In this document: piece after piece, positions 23,001 through 33,701 of the stretch
Position numbering within the stretch: the first letter of the stretch is position 1
How the letters are laid out: every line of letters begins with the position of its first letter
Assembly (NCBI GenBank): GCA_963971285.1
Contig: OZ020244.1
Span: 310,001 to 374,000, forward strand
Reading direction: 5' to 3'
From: Astropecten irregularis
Lineage: Eukaryota > Echinodermata > Asteroidea > Paxillosida > Astropectinidae
DNA: 64,000 nucleotides
Program-made: the position numbers and the translations under genes
Notes under the pieces: generated by a model
What the model was told of the DNA's origin: nothing
Databases searched by the model: none
Seen by the model: only the letters and a program-made list of their open reading frames with translations

Positions 23001-23906
23001 GGGTTATATGGCTTCTGACTGGCACCCTGATCGAAGACTTTAGGGGCCCATTATAGGGCTGGATAGCTCAGATGGTACAGCACTGGTATGACAGTTAATG
23101 GGTAATATGGCCTCTGACTGGCACCCTGATCAAAGACTTCAGGGGCCCATCATAGGGCTGGATAGCTCAGATGGTACAGCACTGGTATGGCAGTTGTTGG
23201 GTTATATGGCTTCTGACTGGCACCCTGAGCAAAGATTAGGGGCCATCATAGGGCTGTATAGGCTCTCTCAGATGGTAGAGCACTGGTATGGCAGTTAATG
23301 GGTTATATGGCTTCTGACTGGCACCCTGATCAAAGACTTAAGGGGCCCATCATAGGGCTGGATAGCTCAGATTGTAGAGCACTGGTGTGGCAGTTAATGG
23401 GTTATATGGCTTCTGACTGGCACCCTGAGCAAAGACTTTAGGGGCCCATCATAGGGCTGGATAGCTCAGATTGTAGAGCACTGGTGTGGCAGTTAATGGG
23501 TTATATGGCTTCTGACTGGCACCCTGATCAAAGACTTTAGGGGCCCATCATAGGGCTGGATAGCTCAGATTGTAGAGCACTGGTGTGGCAGTTAATGGGT
23601 TATATGGCTTCTGACTGGCACCCTGATCGAAGACTTTAGGGGCCCATTATAGGGCTGGATAGCTCAGATGGTACAGCACTGGTATGGCAGTTAATGGGTT
23701 ATATGGCTTCTGACTGGCACCCTGATCAAAGACTTCAGGGGCCCATCATAGGGCTGGATAGCTCAGATGGTAGACCACTGGTATGGCAGTTGTTGGGTTA
23801 TATGGCTTCTGACTGGCACCCTGAGCAAAGATTAGGGGCCATCATAGGGCTGTATAGGCTCTCTCAGATGGTAGAGCACTGGTATGGCAGTTAATGGGTT
23901 ATATGG
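20047..23906 (+). repeat. 99-bp tRNA/SINE-like satellite array, left arm
   Basis: About 40 tandem copies of a unit that reads GGCTGGATAGCTCAGATGG, TAGAGCACTGGTGTGGCAG, then TTAATGGGTTATATGGCTTC and a GGCACCCTGAGCAAAGAC-containing part. Period is 99 bp (for example 21002 to 21101), with shorter deletion variants and one variant containing TGTATAGGCTCTCTCAGA. The first ~38 bp match the 5' half and A box of a tRNA (TAGCTCAG-TGGTAGAGC) and the head of the SINE near 62962. A higher-order period of 1164 bp is visible (20691 to 21855 and 20897 to 22061). The array is interrupted at 23906 by a LINE. Confidence 0.93.
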
Positions 23907-26900
23907 GTTAAAATTCCTAGGCTTCAAATCCAAACACCACGTAAACTGTGCATGCCACGTTTGATGCTATGCAACCCTCGTTCTTTAATCAATAAGTTTG
24001 ACGAATTTAGATCGTATTTACATGATCATAGTATACAAATTGCTTGTGTTACTGAAACATGGTTTAAGCAAGACACACCCATTGATCAGATTAACATTGA
24101 GGGTTTTTCTCTTTTCTCTAAAGAAAGATCTAGTCGTTGTGGTGGTGGTGTGGCATTTTATATTAATGACTCATTTCATGCAGTAACGTATGATACTTTT
24201 ATCCCTCAACAATTGGAGGTGGTCTGGGTCAAATTGAGACCCCCTTTTTTACCACGGTCAATAACCAGTTTATATTATTGCGTCGTTTATTCTCCGCCTA
24301 ATGATTCTAATGCAGACCTGTTAATCTGTCATCTATTAGAAACTATCGATAAAATCACTACTAGCTACCCTGATGCCGGAATTGTTATTGCTGGTGACAT
24401 GAATCGTCTTGATATTAGTCAACTCACCACAGGTCAATTTGTTCAGGTGGTTAACTGCCCTACTAGAGGCTCAGCGATTTTGGATAAGATTATTACCAAT
24501 GTCTCCTTACAATATCAACCTCCTGATATCATGGCGCCACTTCATCGTAGTGATCATAATATAATTATGTGGTTTCCAAAAACTAATGTCACCAAGACCA
24601 ATGAAACTTATGTCAAAACAACTAGACCGATAAAACAGTCTTCAATTCGTTTTTTTGGTCAATGGATCACACAGTATGATTGGTCAGAGGTTTACAGTGC
24701 ATTAGACAGCCAAAATAAATGTAGCGTTTTTTATGACATTTTAAATAAAGCCATCAGTGAGTTTTTCCCCACTAAAACCATTAAATTACATGTTCAAGAT
24801 AAACCCTGGATGACAGCAGAAATTAAGGCCGTAATTAAAATTCGGCAGACTTTATTTTCTGATGGGAATAATAGATGGAAGTCCGTTCGGAATAAGATCA
24901 TTCGTATGGTTGCTTCTGCAAAGAAAAATTATTACCACAATCGTGTTCAAAAACTTAAAACTTCCAATCCTGCAGGTTGGTATCGTGCCATAAAATTGAT
25001 GACAACAGGCACTACTCCCAATCCTTCAATCATTCCGCCACCAGGAGCGAATTGTGATAGTGATTTGGATATTGCTAATAGCATCAATGAGCATTTCACC
25101 TCGGTTGGAAATGATCTTACTCCTATGGATTTGTCATCTCTTCCAACATATCTCCCTTCTCCCGAACCTTGTCCAAATGTTCAGGAATGGGAGGTATATT
25201 CTCAACTCAAGAAGATTAGTTGTAGGAAGGCAGGTGGTTTGGATGGAATTCCAGCACGGATCATCCGTGAATTTGCCTATGAATTAAGCAAACCTCTGAC
25301 AAACATCTATAACTCATCGTATCGTGAAGGAGTGGTTCCTAATGAGTGGAAAAAAGCTATTGTTATTCCTTTACCAAAAAGTTCTCCTCCAACTTGGAAT
25401 AAGCTCCGCCCAATTTCTCTAACTGATCACTTTGCTAAAGTGGCTGAGCACTTTGTTGTTCAGTGGATTATTTCTGACATTCATCAGAACTTGGATCCTA
25501 ATCAGTTTGGTAATAGGAGGGGTGTGTCAACATCTCATTATTTAGTCAAACTTGTTGATCACCTAGCTGCTCATGCCGACCTTCCGAAAAACCACAGTTC
25601 TTTGGTTGTCACAGATTTTAGTAAGGCATTTGACCACATTGATCACAACATCGTTATATGTGATTTACTTCAGTTGGGTACACGTCCATCAGTCATTCCC
25701 TGGGTCTGTAGTTTTTTGACTGAGAGATTACAGTGCGTTAAGTATAAAAATATCTTGTCTAATTTTAATGTGCTTAAAGGTGGACTACCGCAAGGTACTA
25801 AATTTGGTCCATTGGGTTTTCTTGCCAAATTTAATAGTGCTGTGTGTCTGGATGATTCTGCCAACACTAATGGTCAGTTACTTAGTCTGAAATACGTGGA
25901 TGACATGACTATTGTGGAGAGCTGTAGAGGAAATGATCCTCATTCCATCCAATCAGTTTTAGATCAATTTAGTCAATGGGCTGTGCAGAATAACATGAAC
26001 ATCAACCCAGATAAATGTGCTAGCATGACTGTATGCTTTATGAGAAATATCCCACAGTTCCCTGCTTTACACATTTCCTCTACCGATCTCCACATTGTCG
26101 ATTGTGTCAAGATTCTAGGTGTTTTAATTAGTTCTGATCTTAAATGGGACAAACATGTCGACCAGATTCATCGTAAAGCTAGTAACAAGATTTATATGCT
26201 TAAACTCTTAAAAAAATTCCATTTATCTCTTGATGATTTGTTAACAGTGTATAAGGGATATATACGACCACTAACAGAATATGCTACACCTGCCTGGAAT
26301 GCTGGACTAACCAGAGTGCATATCAATAAATTAGAGAGTATCCAAAAACGTGCCCTTAAAATTATTTTGGGCCAGGGTTACTTAGATTATGAACATGCTC
26401 TTTCGAAGTGCAATCTTGTCTCTCTTCATGATCGCAGGAAAGGTCTTTGTATTGACTTTTCAACTAAACTGAAATCTTCGGATTTGTTCCGACAGTGGTT
26501 GCCCCAGACCAGAAGCTCTAGTGTGCAATATCAATTAAGAAATTCAAATAACCTCTCTGTAGTCAAATGCAATACAAACAGATATAAACTTAGCCCAATA
26601 CCTTATTTTGTTCGTATCCTTAACCATTCATAAGTTTTTATTCCAACATGTTTCAAATTATGTCCTTGTGTGTAATCGTTTCCACTTTTTCTTGTTATAT
26701 ATCTTTTTACATATATCTGTATTTTATATACATGTTAGGTAAATTGTTTTACTCCAGTTTTTCTTGTTATACATACCATTTTACATAATATTTATATACA
26801 TGTTGGGTAAATTGTTTTACTCCAGTTTTTGTAAATATTTCGTTAGCTTGTTTTTTTTATCTGTACACGATGTAGCAATTTAGCCTTTGGGCTACAAGTG

Positions 26901-26940
26901 CATTGTTTTTTACAATAAACCAGAATAATAATAATAATAA
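23907..26940 (+). mobile_element. 5'-truncated non-LTR retrotransposon (LINE A) inserted in the satellite
   Basis: TATATGG from the satellite occurs on both sides (23900-23906 and 26941-26947), a target duplication. The 3' end is a short (AAT)n microsatellite after an AATAAA. The coding frame is open from the very first base of the insertion, so the element is probably 5'-truncated inside or just before its endonuclease ORF. No ORF1 is present. Confidence 0.92.
23952..26633 (+). CDS. LINE A ORF2: endonuclease and reverse transcriptase
   Basis: An 893-residue uninterrupted ORF. The N-terminus (MLCNPRSLINKFDEF, VTETWF, later GDMN and RSDHN) is an apurinic-type EEP endonuclease. The central part is a reverse transcriptase with LRPISL, VVTDFSKAFDHIDHN, GGLPQGTKFGP and the catalytic YVDD at residues 648-651. 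The C-terminus has the thumb-like RALKIILGQGYLDYEHAL region. Related LINEs are of the CR1/L2/Daphne or Jockey type; I cannot pick the clade by eye. The frame extends 15 codons upstream of the ATG to the insertion junction. Without ORF1 or a 5' UTR it would depend on other copies for mobility, although the enzyme frame is intact. Confidence 0.95.
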   Translation: MPRLMLCNPRSLINKFDEFRSYLHDHSIQIACVTETWFKQDTPIDQINIEGFSLFSKERSSRCGGGVAFYINDSFHAVTYDTFIPQQLEVVWVKLRPPFLPRSITSLYYCVVYSPPNDSNADLLICHLLETIDKITTSYPDAGIVIAGDMNRLDISQLTTGQFVQVVNCPTRGSAILDKIITNVSLQYQPPDIMAPLHRSDHNIIMWFPKTNVTKTNETYVKTTRPIKQSSIRFFGQWITQYDWSEVYSALDSQNKCSVFYDILNKAISEFFPTKTIKLHVQDKPWMTAEIKAVIKIRQTLFSDGNNRWKSVRNKIIRMVASAKKNYYHNRVQKLKTSNPAGWYRAIKLMTTGTTPNPSIIPPPGANCDSDLDIANSINEHFTSVGNDLTPMDLSSLPTYLPSPEPCPNVQEWEVYSQLKKISCRKAGGLDGIPARIIREFAYELSKPLTNIYNSSYREGVVPNEWKKAIVIPLPKSSPPTWNKLRPISLTDHFAKVAEHFVVQWIISDIHQNLDPNQFGNRRGVSTSHYLVKLVDHLAAHADLPKNHSSLVVTDFSKAFDHIDHNIVICDLLQLGTRPSVIPWVCSFLTERLQCVKYKNILSNFNVLKGGLPQGTKFGPLGFLAKFNSAVCLDDSANTNGQLLSLKYVDDMTIVESCRGNDPHSIQSVLDQFSQWAVQNNMNINPDKCASMTVCFMRNIPQFPALHISSTDLHIVDCVKILGVLISSDLKWDKHVDQIHRKASNKIYMLKLLKKFHLSLDDLLTVYKGYIRPLTEYATPAWNAGLTRVHINKLESIQKRALKIILGQGYLDYEHALSKCNLVSLHDRRKGLCIDFSTKLKSSDLFRQWLPQTRSSSVQYQLRNSNNLSVVKCNTNRYKLSPIPYFVRILNHS

Positions 26941-27304
26941 TATATGGCTTCTGACTGGCACCCTGATCAAAGACTTTAGGGGCCCATCATAGGGCTGGAT
27001 AGCTCAGATTGTACAGCACTGGTATGGCAGTTAATGGGTTATATGGCTTCTGACTGGCACCCTGAGCAAAGACTTAAGGGGCCCATCATAGGGCTGGATA
27101 GCTCAGATGGTAGAGCACTGGTATGGCAGTTGTTGGGTTATATGGCTTCTGACTGGCACCCTGATCAAAGACTTAAGGGGCCCATCATAGGGCTGGATAG
27201 CTCGGATGGTAGAGCACTGGTATGGCAGTTGTTGGGTTATATGGCTTCTGACTGGCACCCTGATCAAAGACTTAAGGCCCATCATAGGGCTGGATAGCTC
27301 AGAT
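26941..27304 (+). repeat. 99-bp satellite array, right arm
   Basis: Continuation of the 20047-23906 array after the LINE, about 3.6 units, ending in GGATAGCTCAGATG at 27304. These units carry the AGACTTAAGGGGCCC variant. The array stops about 170 bp from the last coding exon of the neighbouring minus-strand gene. Confidence 0.9.
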
Positions 27305-27474
27305 GTGAGTACACTATCAATCTGTCATAGTTTTCAGTCCAAGTCACCCTAAGCAATTACTGAATTTGAGAATTTGAACCAACCTCCACATATGCCACTG
27401 TTGATACAAGGATTGATGAGGACAGCTATCTGCATTTCTAGAAGTTGAGACACTGCACCTGTCAGATCTTCAGC

Positions 27475-27555
27475 TTAGACTAGGAAGCTGTCCCATCCAT
27501 GATAGTTGGCATTTGGTGCATAGGTCAAGGTAGTCATAGCCCAAGTCATGGTATC
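27475..27555 (-). CDS. Modular extracellular protein, exon 6 (possible last exon)
   Basis: The acceptor is TTTCTACAG|GATACC at 27556. The exon enters in phase 0 and encodes DTMTWAMTTLTYAPNANYHG followed by WDSFLV and a TAA stop at 27475-27477. The LTY-PNAN-G-DSF pattern matches the conserved end of tandem-95/cadherin-like repeats found in large extracellular adhesion proteins. The frame continues correctly from exon 5. A repeat of this kind is normally followed by more sequence, so either the protein ends early or the gene was truncated near the adjacent satellite. Confidence 0.6.
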   Translation of the reverse strand, partial: DTMTWAMTTLTYAPNANYHGWDSFLV

Positions 27556-27664
27556 CTGTAGAAAGATCACATAATCATGTAACATCATTGGGAAGAGGAT
27601 TCAACAGACACAATGAAGATATCATTAGCTTTGCATTGGACTCAAGTCAAGTCTTAGACCGTGT

Positions 27665-27785
27665 CCCAAATCTCTGTCTGCGGCTGCAAATTACACACGC
27701 ACCAACTGACCTATGGCAACCACAGTGACTGCAGCTGTTTCCATAGACTTATGTGTGTTATTTGCAGCCGCAGCCGGAGATTTGG
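27665..27785. repeat. 121-bp inverted-repeat (fold-back) element in intron 5
   Basis: Arms of about 33 bp: CCCAAATCTCTGTCTGCGGC... at 27665-27698 pairs with ...GCCGCAGCCGGAGATTTGGG at 27753-27785, with few mismatches. It looks like a small MITE; no target duplication is evident. Confidence 0.65.
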
Positions 27786-27852
27786 GCTATATCTTTATTT
27801 TCCCTTTCTTTGATGGCCACATTATCAGTTATCATTGTTGGATAACCATAGT

Positions 27853-28250
27853 GTTTGTCTCCCTCTAGTGATCATATGTTTAGTCAGGAGTTACCACTCA
27901 AGTGAGTGTCTGTCTCCCTCTAGTGATCATATGTTTAGTCAGGAGTTACCACTCAAGTGAGTGTCTGTCTCCCTCTAGTGATCATATGTTTAGTCAGGAG
28001 TTACCACTCAAGTGAGTGTCTGTCTCCCTCTAGTGATCATATGTTTAGTCAGGAGTTACCACTCAAGTGAGTGTCTGTCTCCCTCTAGTGATCATATGTT
28101 TAGTCAGGAGTTACCACTCAAGTGAGTGTCTGTCTCCCTCTAGTGATCATATGTTTAGTCAGGAGTTACCACTCAAGTGAGTGTCTGTCTCCCTCTAGTG
28201 ATCATATGTTTAGTCAGGAGTTACCACTCAAGTGAGTGTCTGTCTCCCTG
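27853..28250 (+). repeat. 55-bp minisatellite, seven near-identical copies
   Basis: The unit CTCTAGTGATCATATGTTTA...GTGAGTGTCTGTCTCC has starts at 27866, 27921, 27976, 28031, 28086, 28141 and 28196. I see no differences between full copies, implying very recent expansion or homogenisation. It lies in intron 5 of the minus-strand gene. Confidence 0.95.
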
Positions 28251-28436
28251 TAGTTTATATGTCTGTGATTGCTACAGTCCTTGACACCTGTGTCAGTGTT
28301 CAAGTTCCATATGTAGGTAACAGATGCAGAATTGTAACTTGACTAGCAGGATCTTTCTCAAAGTCTATAAAACCTTGTAGCCTTTGAAAAAGATCTTGCT
28401 TGCATCAAACCACTAATATAAAAGACGAATTCTTAC

Positions 28437-28581
28437 TGTTATTCCAGTAGATAAGTCTGGGTTTGGCCTCTGTTCAGTTGCCTGGTGTGTGTTGAGACTA
28501 ATGTTAATCAACATTGGGTCCTGTAGCTCAGTCTGTCCAAGACTAGCGATGTAGAACTGTGGCTCATACACAAACTGTATC
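28437..28581 (-). CDS. Modular extracellular protein, exon 5
   Basis: Acceptor TTTATTCCTGTAG|GATACAG and donor ACA|GTAAGA. The 145-bp exon is open, encoding IQFVYEPQFYIASLGQTE then a segment ending STGIT. It needs two nucleotides from exon 4 and ends in phase 0, matching exon 6. No family is recognised from this exon alone. Confidence 0.65.
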
Positions 28582-28964
28582 CTACAGGAATAAAGAACAT
28601 TACAGTTTAGTGCAGGTTGGGTCTAAGTGACATACATGTACTGAGTAATTAGGCTCACTTAGTAATAAGACTCAATCAATTTGCAAGAATTTATTACTAA
28701 TTTTGCACTGATGTACTGATCTTTTCAAAACTATCAAATCTATTTAGGATGATGCAAGTAACGATCTGATCTGTTTGATAATCGATCTGCTTGTTTGTCC
28801 ATTCGTGCAAGTAAGGAAACAAAATCAAGTATTTGAAGTTTTACAAGACTGTTCCTACATTCAAATATCAAAGTGATAATGGACAGTTACAAGTGACAAT
28901 TTCTCAGTCATTTGAGAGTGTATTTCTGTATAACAGCAAACACAAAGAGAATAAATCCCACTAC

Positions 28965-29088
28965 AAACCTGGCAGCCTGGATGTGTACTGGATGGTGTAT
29001 AAGGGATAAGTGATATATGGCATGAACTCAGGAGCACCATAGGATGTAAATTCCTCATGAACTCTATCAGCATCCAGTAAGCCTAGCA
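28965..29088 (-). CDS. Modular extracellular protein, exon 4
   Basis: The open segment encodes LGLLDADRVHEEFTSYGAPE followed by a Tyr-rich stretch and TSRLP. I used the acceptor GGATCACTAG|TG because it joins exon 3 in frame without the upstream TGA. The donor is uncertain: CCAG|GTTTGT (end 28969) is the better site, but GGTTT|GTAGTG (end 28965) is the one that keeps exon 5 in frame. Forty bases of this exon are duplicated at 29162-29201. Confidence 0.55.
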
Positions 29089-29161
29089 CTAGTGATCCAC
29101 CTCACTGCAATCCTAGAAATCAATAACAATCAGGTAAGCAGGTTAGTTTGGTCAAGACACA

Positions 29162-29201
29162 GTAAATTCCTCATGAACTCTATCAGCATCCAGTAAGCCT
29201 A
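29162..29201 (-). pseudogene. 40-bp duplicate of part of exon 4
   Basis: Exact copy of 29046-29085, offset by 116 bp and placed between exon 4 and the 20-bp minisatellite. It has its own acceptor-like ATTATTATTTAG| just upstream on the minus strand but no donor, so it is a partial exon copy. Confidence 0.8.
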
Positions 29202-29212
29202 AATAATAATAA

Positions 29213-32200
29213 CTATTGCACCAAGGCAATGACCAGCGCACCAAGGCAATGACCAGGGGCACCAAGACAATGACCAGAATCACCAAGGCAATGACCAGAA
29301 GCACCAAGGCAATGACCAGAAGAACCAAGACAATGACCAGGTGCAACAAGGCAATGCCCAGGGACACCAAGGCAATGACCAGTGCACCAAGGCAATGACC
29401 AGTGCACCAAGGCAATGAACAGTGCACCAAGGCAATGAACAGTGCACCAAGGCAATGAACAGTGCACCAAGGCAATGACCAGTGCACCAAGGCAATGAAC
29501 AGTGCACCAAGGCAATGACCAGTGCACCAAGGCAATGACCAGTGCACCAAGGCAATGAACAGTGCACCAAGGCAATGAACAGTGCACCAAGGCAATGACC
29601 AGTGCACCAAGGCAATGACCAGTGCACCAAGGCAACGACCAGGAACACCAAGGCAATGACCAGGGGCACCAAGCCAATGACCAGTGCACCAAGGCAATGA
29701 ACAGTGCACCAAGGCAATGACCAGGAACACCAAGGCAATGACCAGGAACACCAAGGCAATGACCAGTGCACCAAGGCAATGAACAGTGCACCAAGGCAAT
29801 GAACAGTGCACAAAGGCAATGACCAGTGCACCAAGGCAATGACCAGGAGCACCAAGGCAATGACCAGTGCACCAAGGCAATGACCAGGAGCACCAAGGCA
29901 ATGACCAGTGCACCAAGGCAATGACCAGTGCACCAAGGCAATGACCAGGAGCACCAAGGCAATGACCAGTGCACCAAGGCAATGAACAGTGCACCAAGGC
30001 AATGACCAGTGCACCAAGGCAATGAACAGTGCACCAAGGCAATGACCAGTGCACCAAGGCAATGACCAGTGCACCAAGGCAATGAACAGTGCACCAAGGC
30101 AATGACCAGTGCACCAAGGCAATGACCAGTGCACCAAGGCAATGACCAGTGCACCAAGGCAATGACCAGGAACACCAAGGCAATGACCAGGGGCACCAAG
30201 GCAATGACCAGGAACACCAAGGCAATGACCAGGAACACCAAGGCAATGACCAGGAACACCAAGGCAATGACCAGTGCACCAAGGCAATGAACAGTGCACC
30301 AAGGCAATGACCAGTGCACCAAGGCAATGACCAGTGCACCAAGGCAATGAACAGTGCACCAAGGCAATGACCAGTGCACCAAGGCAATGAACAGTGCACC
30401 AAGGCAATGACCAGTGCACCAAGGCAATGACCAGTGCACCAAGGCAATGACCAGTGCACCAAGGCAATGACCAGTGCACCAAGGCAATGAACAGTGCACC
30501 AAGGCAATGAACAGTGCACCAAGGCAATGAACAGTGCACCAAGGCAATGAACAGTGCACCAAGGCAATGACCAGGAACACCAAGGCAATGACCAGGAACA
30601 CCAAGGCAATGACCAGTGCACCAAGGCAATGAACAGTGCACCAAGGCAATGAACAGTGCACCAAGGCAATGAACAGTGCACCAAGGCAATGAACAGTGCA
30701 CCAAGGCAATGACCAGTGCACCAAGGCAATGACCAGGAGCACCAAGGCAATGACCAGTGCACCAAGGCAATGACCAGGAGCACCAAGGCAATGACCAGTG
30801 CACCAAGGCAATGACCAGTGCACCAAGGCAATGACCAGGAGCACCAAGGCAATGACCAGTGCACCAAGGCAATGAACAGTGCACCAAGGCAATGACCAGT
30901 GCACCAAGGCAATGAACAGTGCACCAAGGCAATGACCAGTGCACCAAGGCAATGACCAGTGCACCAAGGCAATGAACAGTGCACCAAGGCAATGACCAGT
31001 GCACCAAGGCAATGACCAGTGCACCAAGGCAATGACCAGTGCACCAAGGCAATGACCAGGAACACCAAGGCAATGACCAGGGGCACCAAGGCAATGACCA
31101 GGAACACCAAGGCAATGACCAGGAACACCAAGGCAATGACCAGGAACACCAAGGCAATGACCAGTGCACCAAGGCAATGAACAGTGCACCAAGGCAATGA
31201 ACAGTGCACCAAGGCAATGACCAGTGCACCAAGGCAATGAACAGTGCACCAAGGCAATGACCAGTGCACCAAGGCAATGACCAGTGCACCAAGGCAATGA
31301 ACAGTGCACCAAGGCAATGACCAGTGCACCAAGGCAATGACCAGTGCACCAAGGCAATGACCAGTGCACCAAGGCAATGACCAGTGCACCAAAGCAATGA
31401 ACAGTGCACCAAGGCAATGACCAGTGCACCAAGGCAATGAACAGTGCACCAAGGCAATGACCAGTGCACCAAGGCAATGAACAGTGCACCAAGGCAATGA
31501 CCAGTGCACCAAGGCAATGACCAGTGCACCAAGGCAATGACCAGTGCACCAAGGCAATGACCAGTGCACCAAGGCAATGAACAGTGCACCAAGGCAATGA
31601 CCAGTGCACCAAGGCAATGAACAGTGCACCAAGGCAATGAACAGTGCACCAAGGCAATGAACAGTGCACCAAGGCAATGACCAGTGCACCAAGGCAATGA
31701 ACAGTGCACCAAGGCAATGAACAGTGCACCAAGGCAATGACCAGGGGGCAACCAAGGCAATGACCAGTGCACCAAGGCAATGACCAGTCCACCAAGGCAA
31801 TGACCAGTGCACCAAAGCAATGGCCAGGTGCACCAAGGCAATGAACAGTGCACCAAGGCAATGACCAGGGGGCAACCAAGGCAATGACCAGGGGCACCAA
31901 GGCAATGAACAGTGCACCAAGGCAATGACCAGGAGCACCAAGGCAATGACCAGGGACACCAAGGCAATGACCAGGGGCACCAAGGCAATGACCAGTGCAC
32001 CAAGGCAATGACCAGGGGCACCAAGACAATTACCAGGGGCACCAAGGCAATGACCAGGGGCACCAAGGCAATGACAAGTGCACCAAGACAATGACCAGGC
32101 AGCACCAAGACAATGACCAGGGGGCACCAAGGCAATGACCAGGGGCACCAAGACAATAACCAGGGGCACCAAGGCAATGACCAGGGGCACCAAAGCAATA

Positions 32201-32890
32201 ACAAGTGCACCAAGGCAATGACCAGGCAGCACCAAGGCAATGACCAGAAGCACCAAGGCAATGACCAGTGCACCAAGGCAATGACCAGTGCACCAAGGCA
32301 ATGACCAGGAACACCAAGGCAATGACCAAGAGCACCAAGGCAATGACCAGTGCACCAAGGCAATGACCAGGAGCACCAAGGCAATGACCAGGAGCACCAA
32401 GGCAATGACCAGGAGCACCAAGGCAATGACCTGGGGCACCAAGGCAATGACCAGGAGCACCAAGCATATAACCAGGGGGCAACCAAGACAATGACCAGGG
32501 GCACCAAGGCAATGACCAGTGCACCAAGGCAATGACCAGTGCACCAAGGCAATGACCAGTGCACCAAGGCAATGACCAGGGACACCAAGGCAATGACCAG
32601 GAGCACCAAGGCAATGACCAGTGCACCAAGGTAATGACCAGAAAGCACCAAGGCAATGACCAGGCAGCACCAAGGCAATGACAAGGGGCACCAAGGTAAT
32701 GACCAGGCAGCACCAAGGCAATGACCAGGAGCACCAAGGCAATGACAAGGGGCACCAAGGTAATGACCAGGCAGCACCAAGGCAATGACCAGGGGCACCA
32801 AGGCAATGACAAGGGGCACCAAGGTAATGACCAGGCAGCACCAAGGCAATGACAAGGGGCACCAAGCATATAACCAGGGGCACCAAGGCA
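29213..32890 (-). repeat. 3.7-kb minisatellite of a 20-21 bp unit (intron 3)
   Basis: Roughly 180 tandem copies of CCAAGGCAATGACCAGTGCA on the plus strand. Variants include GAACAG, and 21-bp forms with GGAACA, GGAGCA or GGGGCA. A pattern of variants repeats with a period of 890 bp (29831 to 30721; 30161 to 31051), so it has higher-order structure. The right 700 bp (32030-32890) is more varied. Because the unit has no stop codon on the minus strand and 20 is not a multiple of 3, all three minus frames stay open for long distances; these are not genes. It separates exons 3 and 4. Confidence 0.97.
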
Positions 32891-32923
32891 ATCTTATCAG
32901 AAATTAAAATGGAATGGAATTAC

Positions 32924-33188
32924 CTCTGATTATCCATTCATCAGGAGTGAAATCCACACATGTTTCATGTACTACTTCATCTCTGGTTTCATTGATAATT
33001 AATCCTGGTGCAGGTGGAGTCAAGTCAGCTATGATTGCTACTGATGAGATGATGTTCTCATATGCCACGTAGTTCAGCAGTTCTATGTTGAAGTAGTAGA
33101 GATTATTGTGATCCAGATGGACTGAGTCATGACTGAACTCCACTGCTTGACCGATACCAAGACGCTCATAGTGTGTCAAGAGACCATA
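32924..33188 (-). CDS. Modular extracellular protein, exon 3
   Basis: Acceptor CTTCCTTCCAG|TATGG and donor CAGAG|GTAATT. The 265-bp exon is open from phase 0 to phase 1. It encodes YGLLTHYERLGIGQAVEFSH, then LDHNNLYYFNIELLNYV, then IADLTPPAPGLI and ETCVDFTPDEW. The YYFN---N----SS--I--D-TPP-PG pattern resembles fibronectin-III/Ig-like beta-sandwich repeats of large invertebrate extracellular proteins. The exact family is not recognised. Confidence 0.7.
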
Positions 33189-33701
33189 CTGGAAGGAAGA
33201 AAGGTCAAATGAAAAGCAAATGAATCTGAAACTGAAATATTATCACCACTGACATGAGCTGGTGTAGAGCTCTCCAAAGGTTTTCTATCTTCCTCTGTCT
33301 CTTGAAACCTGAGGTAATTCAGGAAAATAATTGATCATGACAGGTGAATAAAAATGCCAGAATGATCTGCTAACTGGTGAAATATGAAGAATTATTTGCT
33401 AAATCAAGCAGCAATTCCTCAAGTACACGACCGTAATATTGAGTCCTAGGATATGACTCTTTGAGAATATTACCCTTCACATTTGGTCAACCTTGGTGGT
33501 AATAGACAGTTAGTATTATCTATCTGACGTTTTGATCCTAGCAGGATTTTCAAGAAAGATCCTGCTTGGATAAAAAGGTCCGCCGCTTTTAACTCCAAGC
33601 ATTTTATACATTTCAGGTTATTATTTGTCTGATGAGCAGTTTACAGCAGTTTATTACATGTATTGATTAGAAGTCAGTGTACTCCAGTTTACTTAGGTCA
33701 C

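Noticed and set aside
20047-23906. CRISPR-like array
   Set aside because: The repeats are directly adjacent 99-bp monomers with no unique spacers, in eukaryotic DNA.
23907-23940. B-box-like AGGCTTCAAATCC after the satellite, completing a tRNA-like unit
   Set aside because: It lies inside the LINE insertion (after the target duplication) and is in its open reading frame, so it does not belong to the satellite.
27034-27297. ORFs reading GYMASDWHPEQRL repeatedly in the 99-bp satellite
   Set aside because: Translation of satellite DNA; frame and copy number vary freely and there is no start or splice context.
20047-27304. Functional tRNA genes in the array
   Set aside because: Only the 5' half with an A box is present; no B box, anticodon arm or acceptor-stem pairing can be formed.
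29152-32891. Very long minus-strand ORFs (up to 1244 codons) across 29.2-32.9 kb
   Set aside because: They are a by-product of a 20-bp tandem repeat without a minus-strand stop codon; the same peptide appears in all three frames. No gene is claimed.
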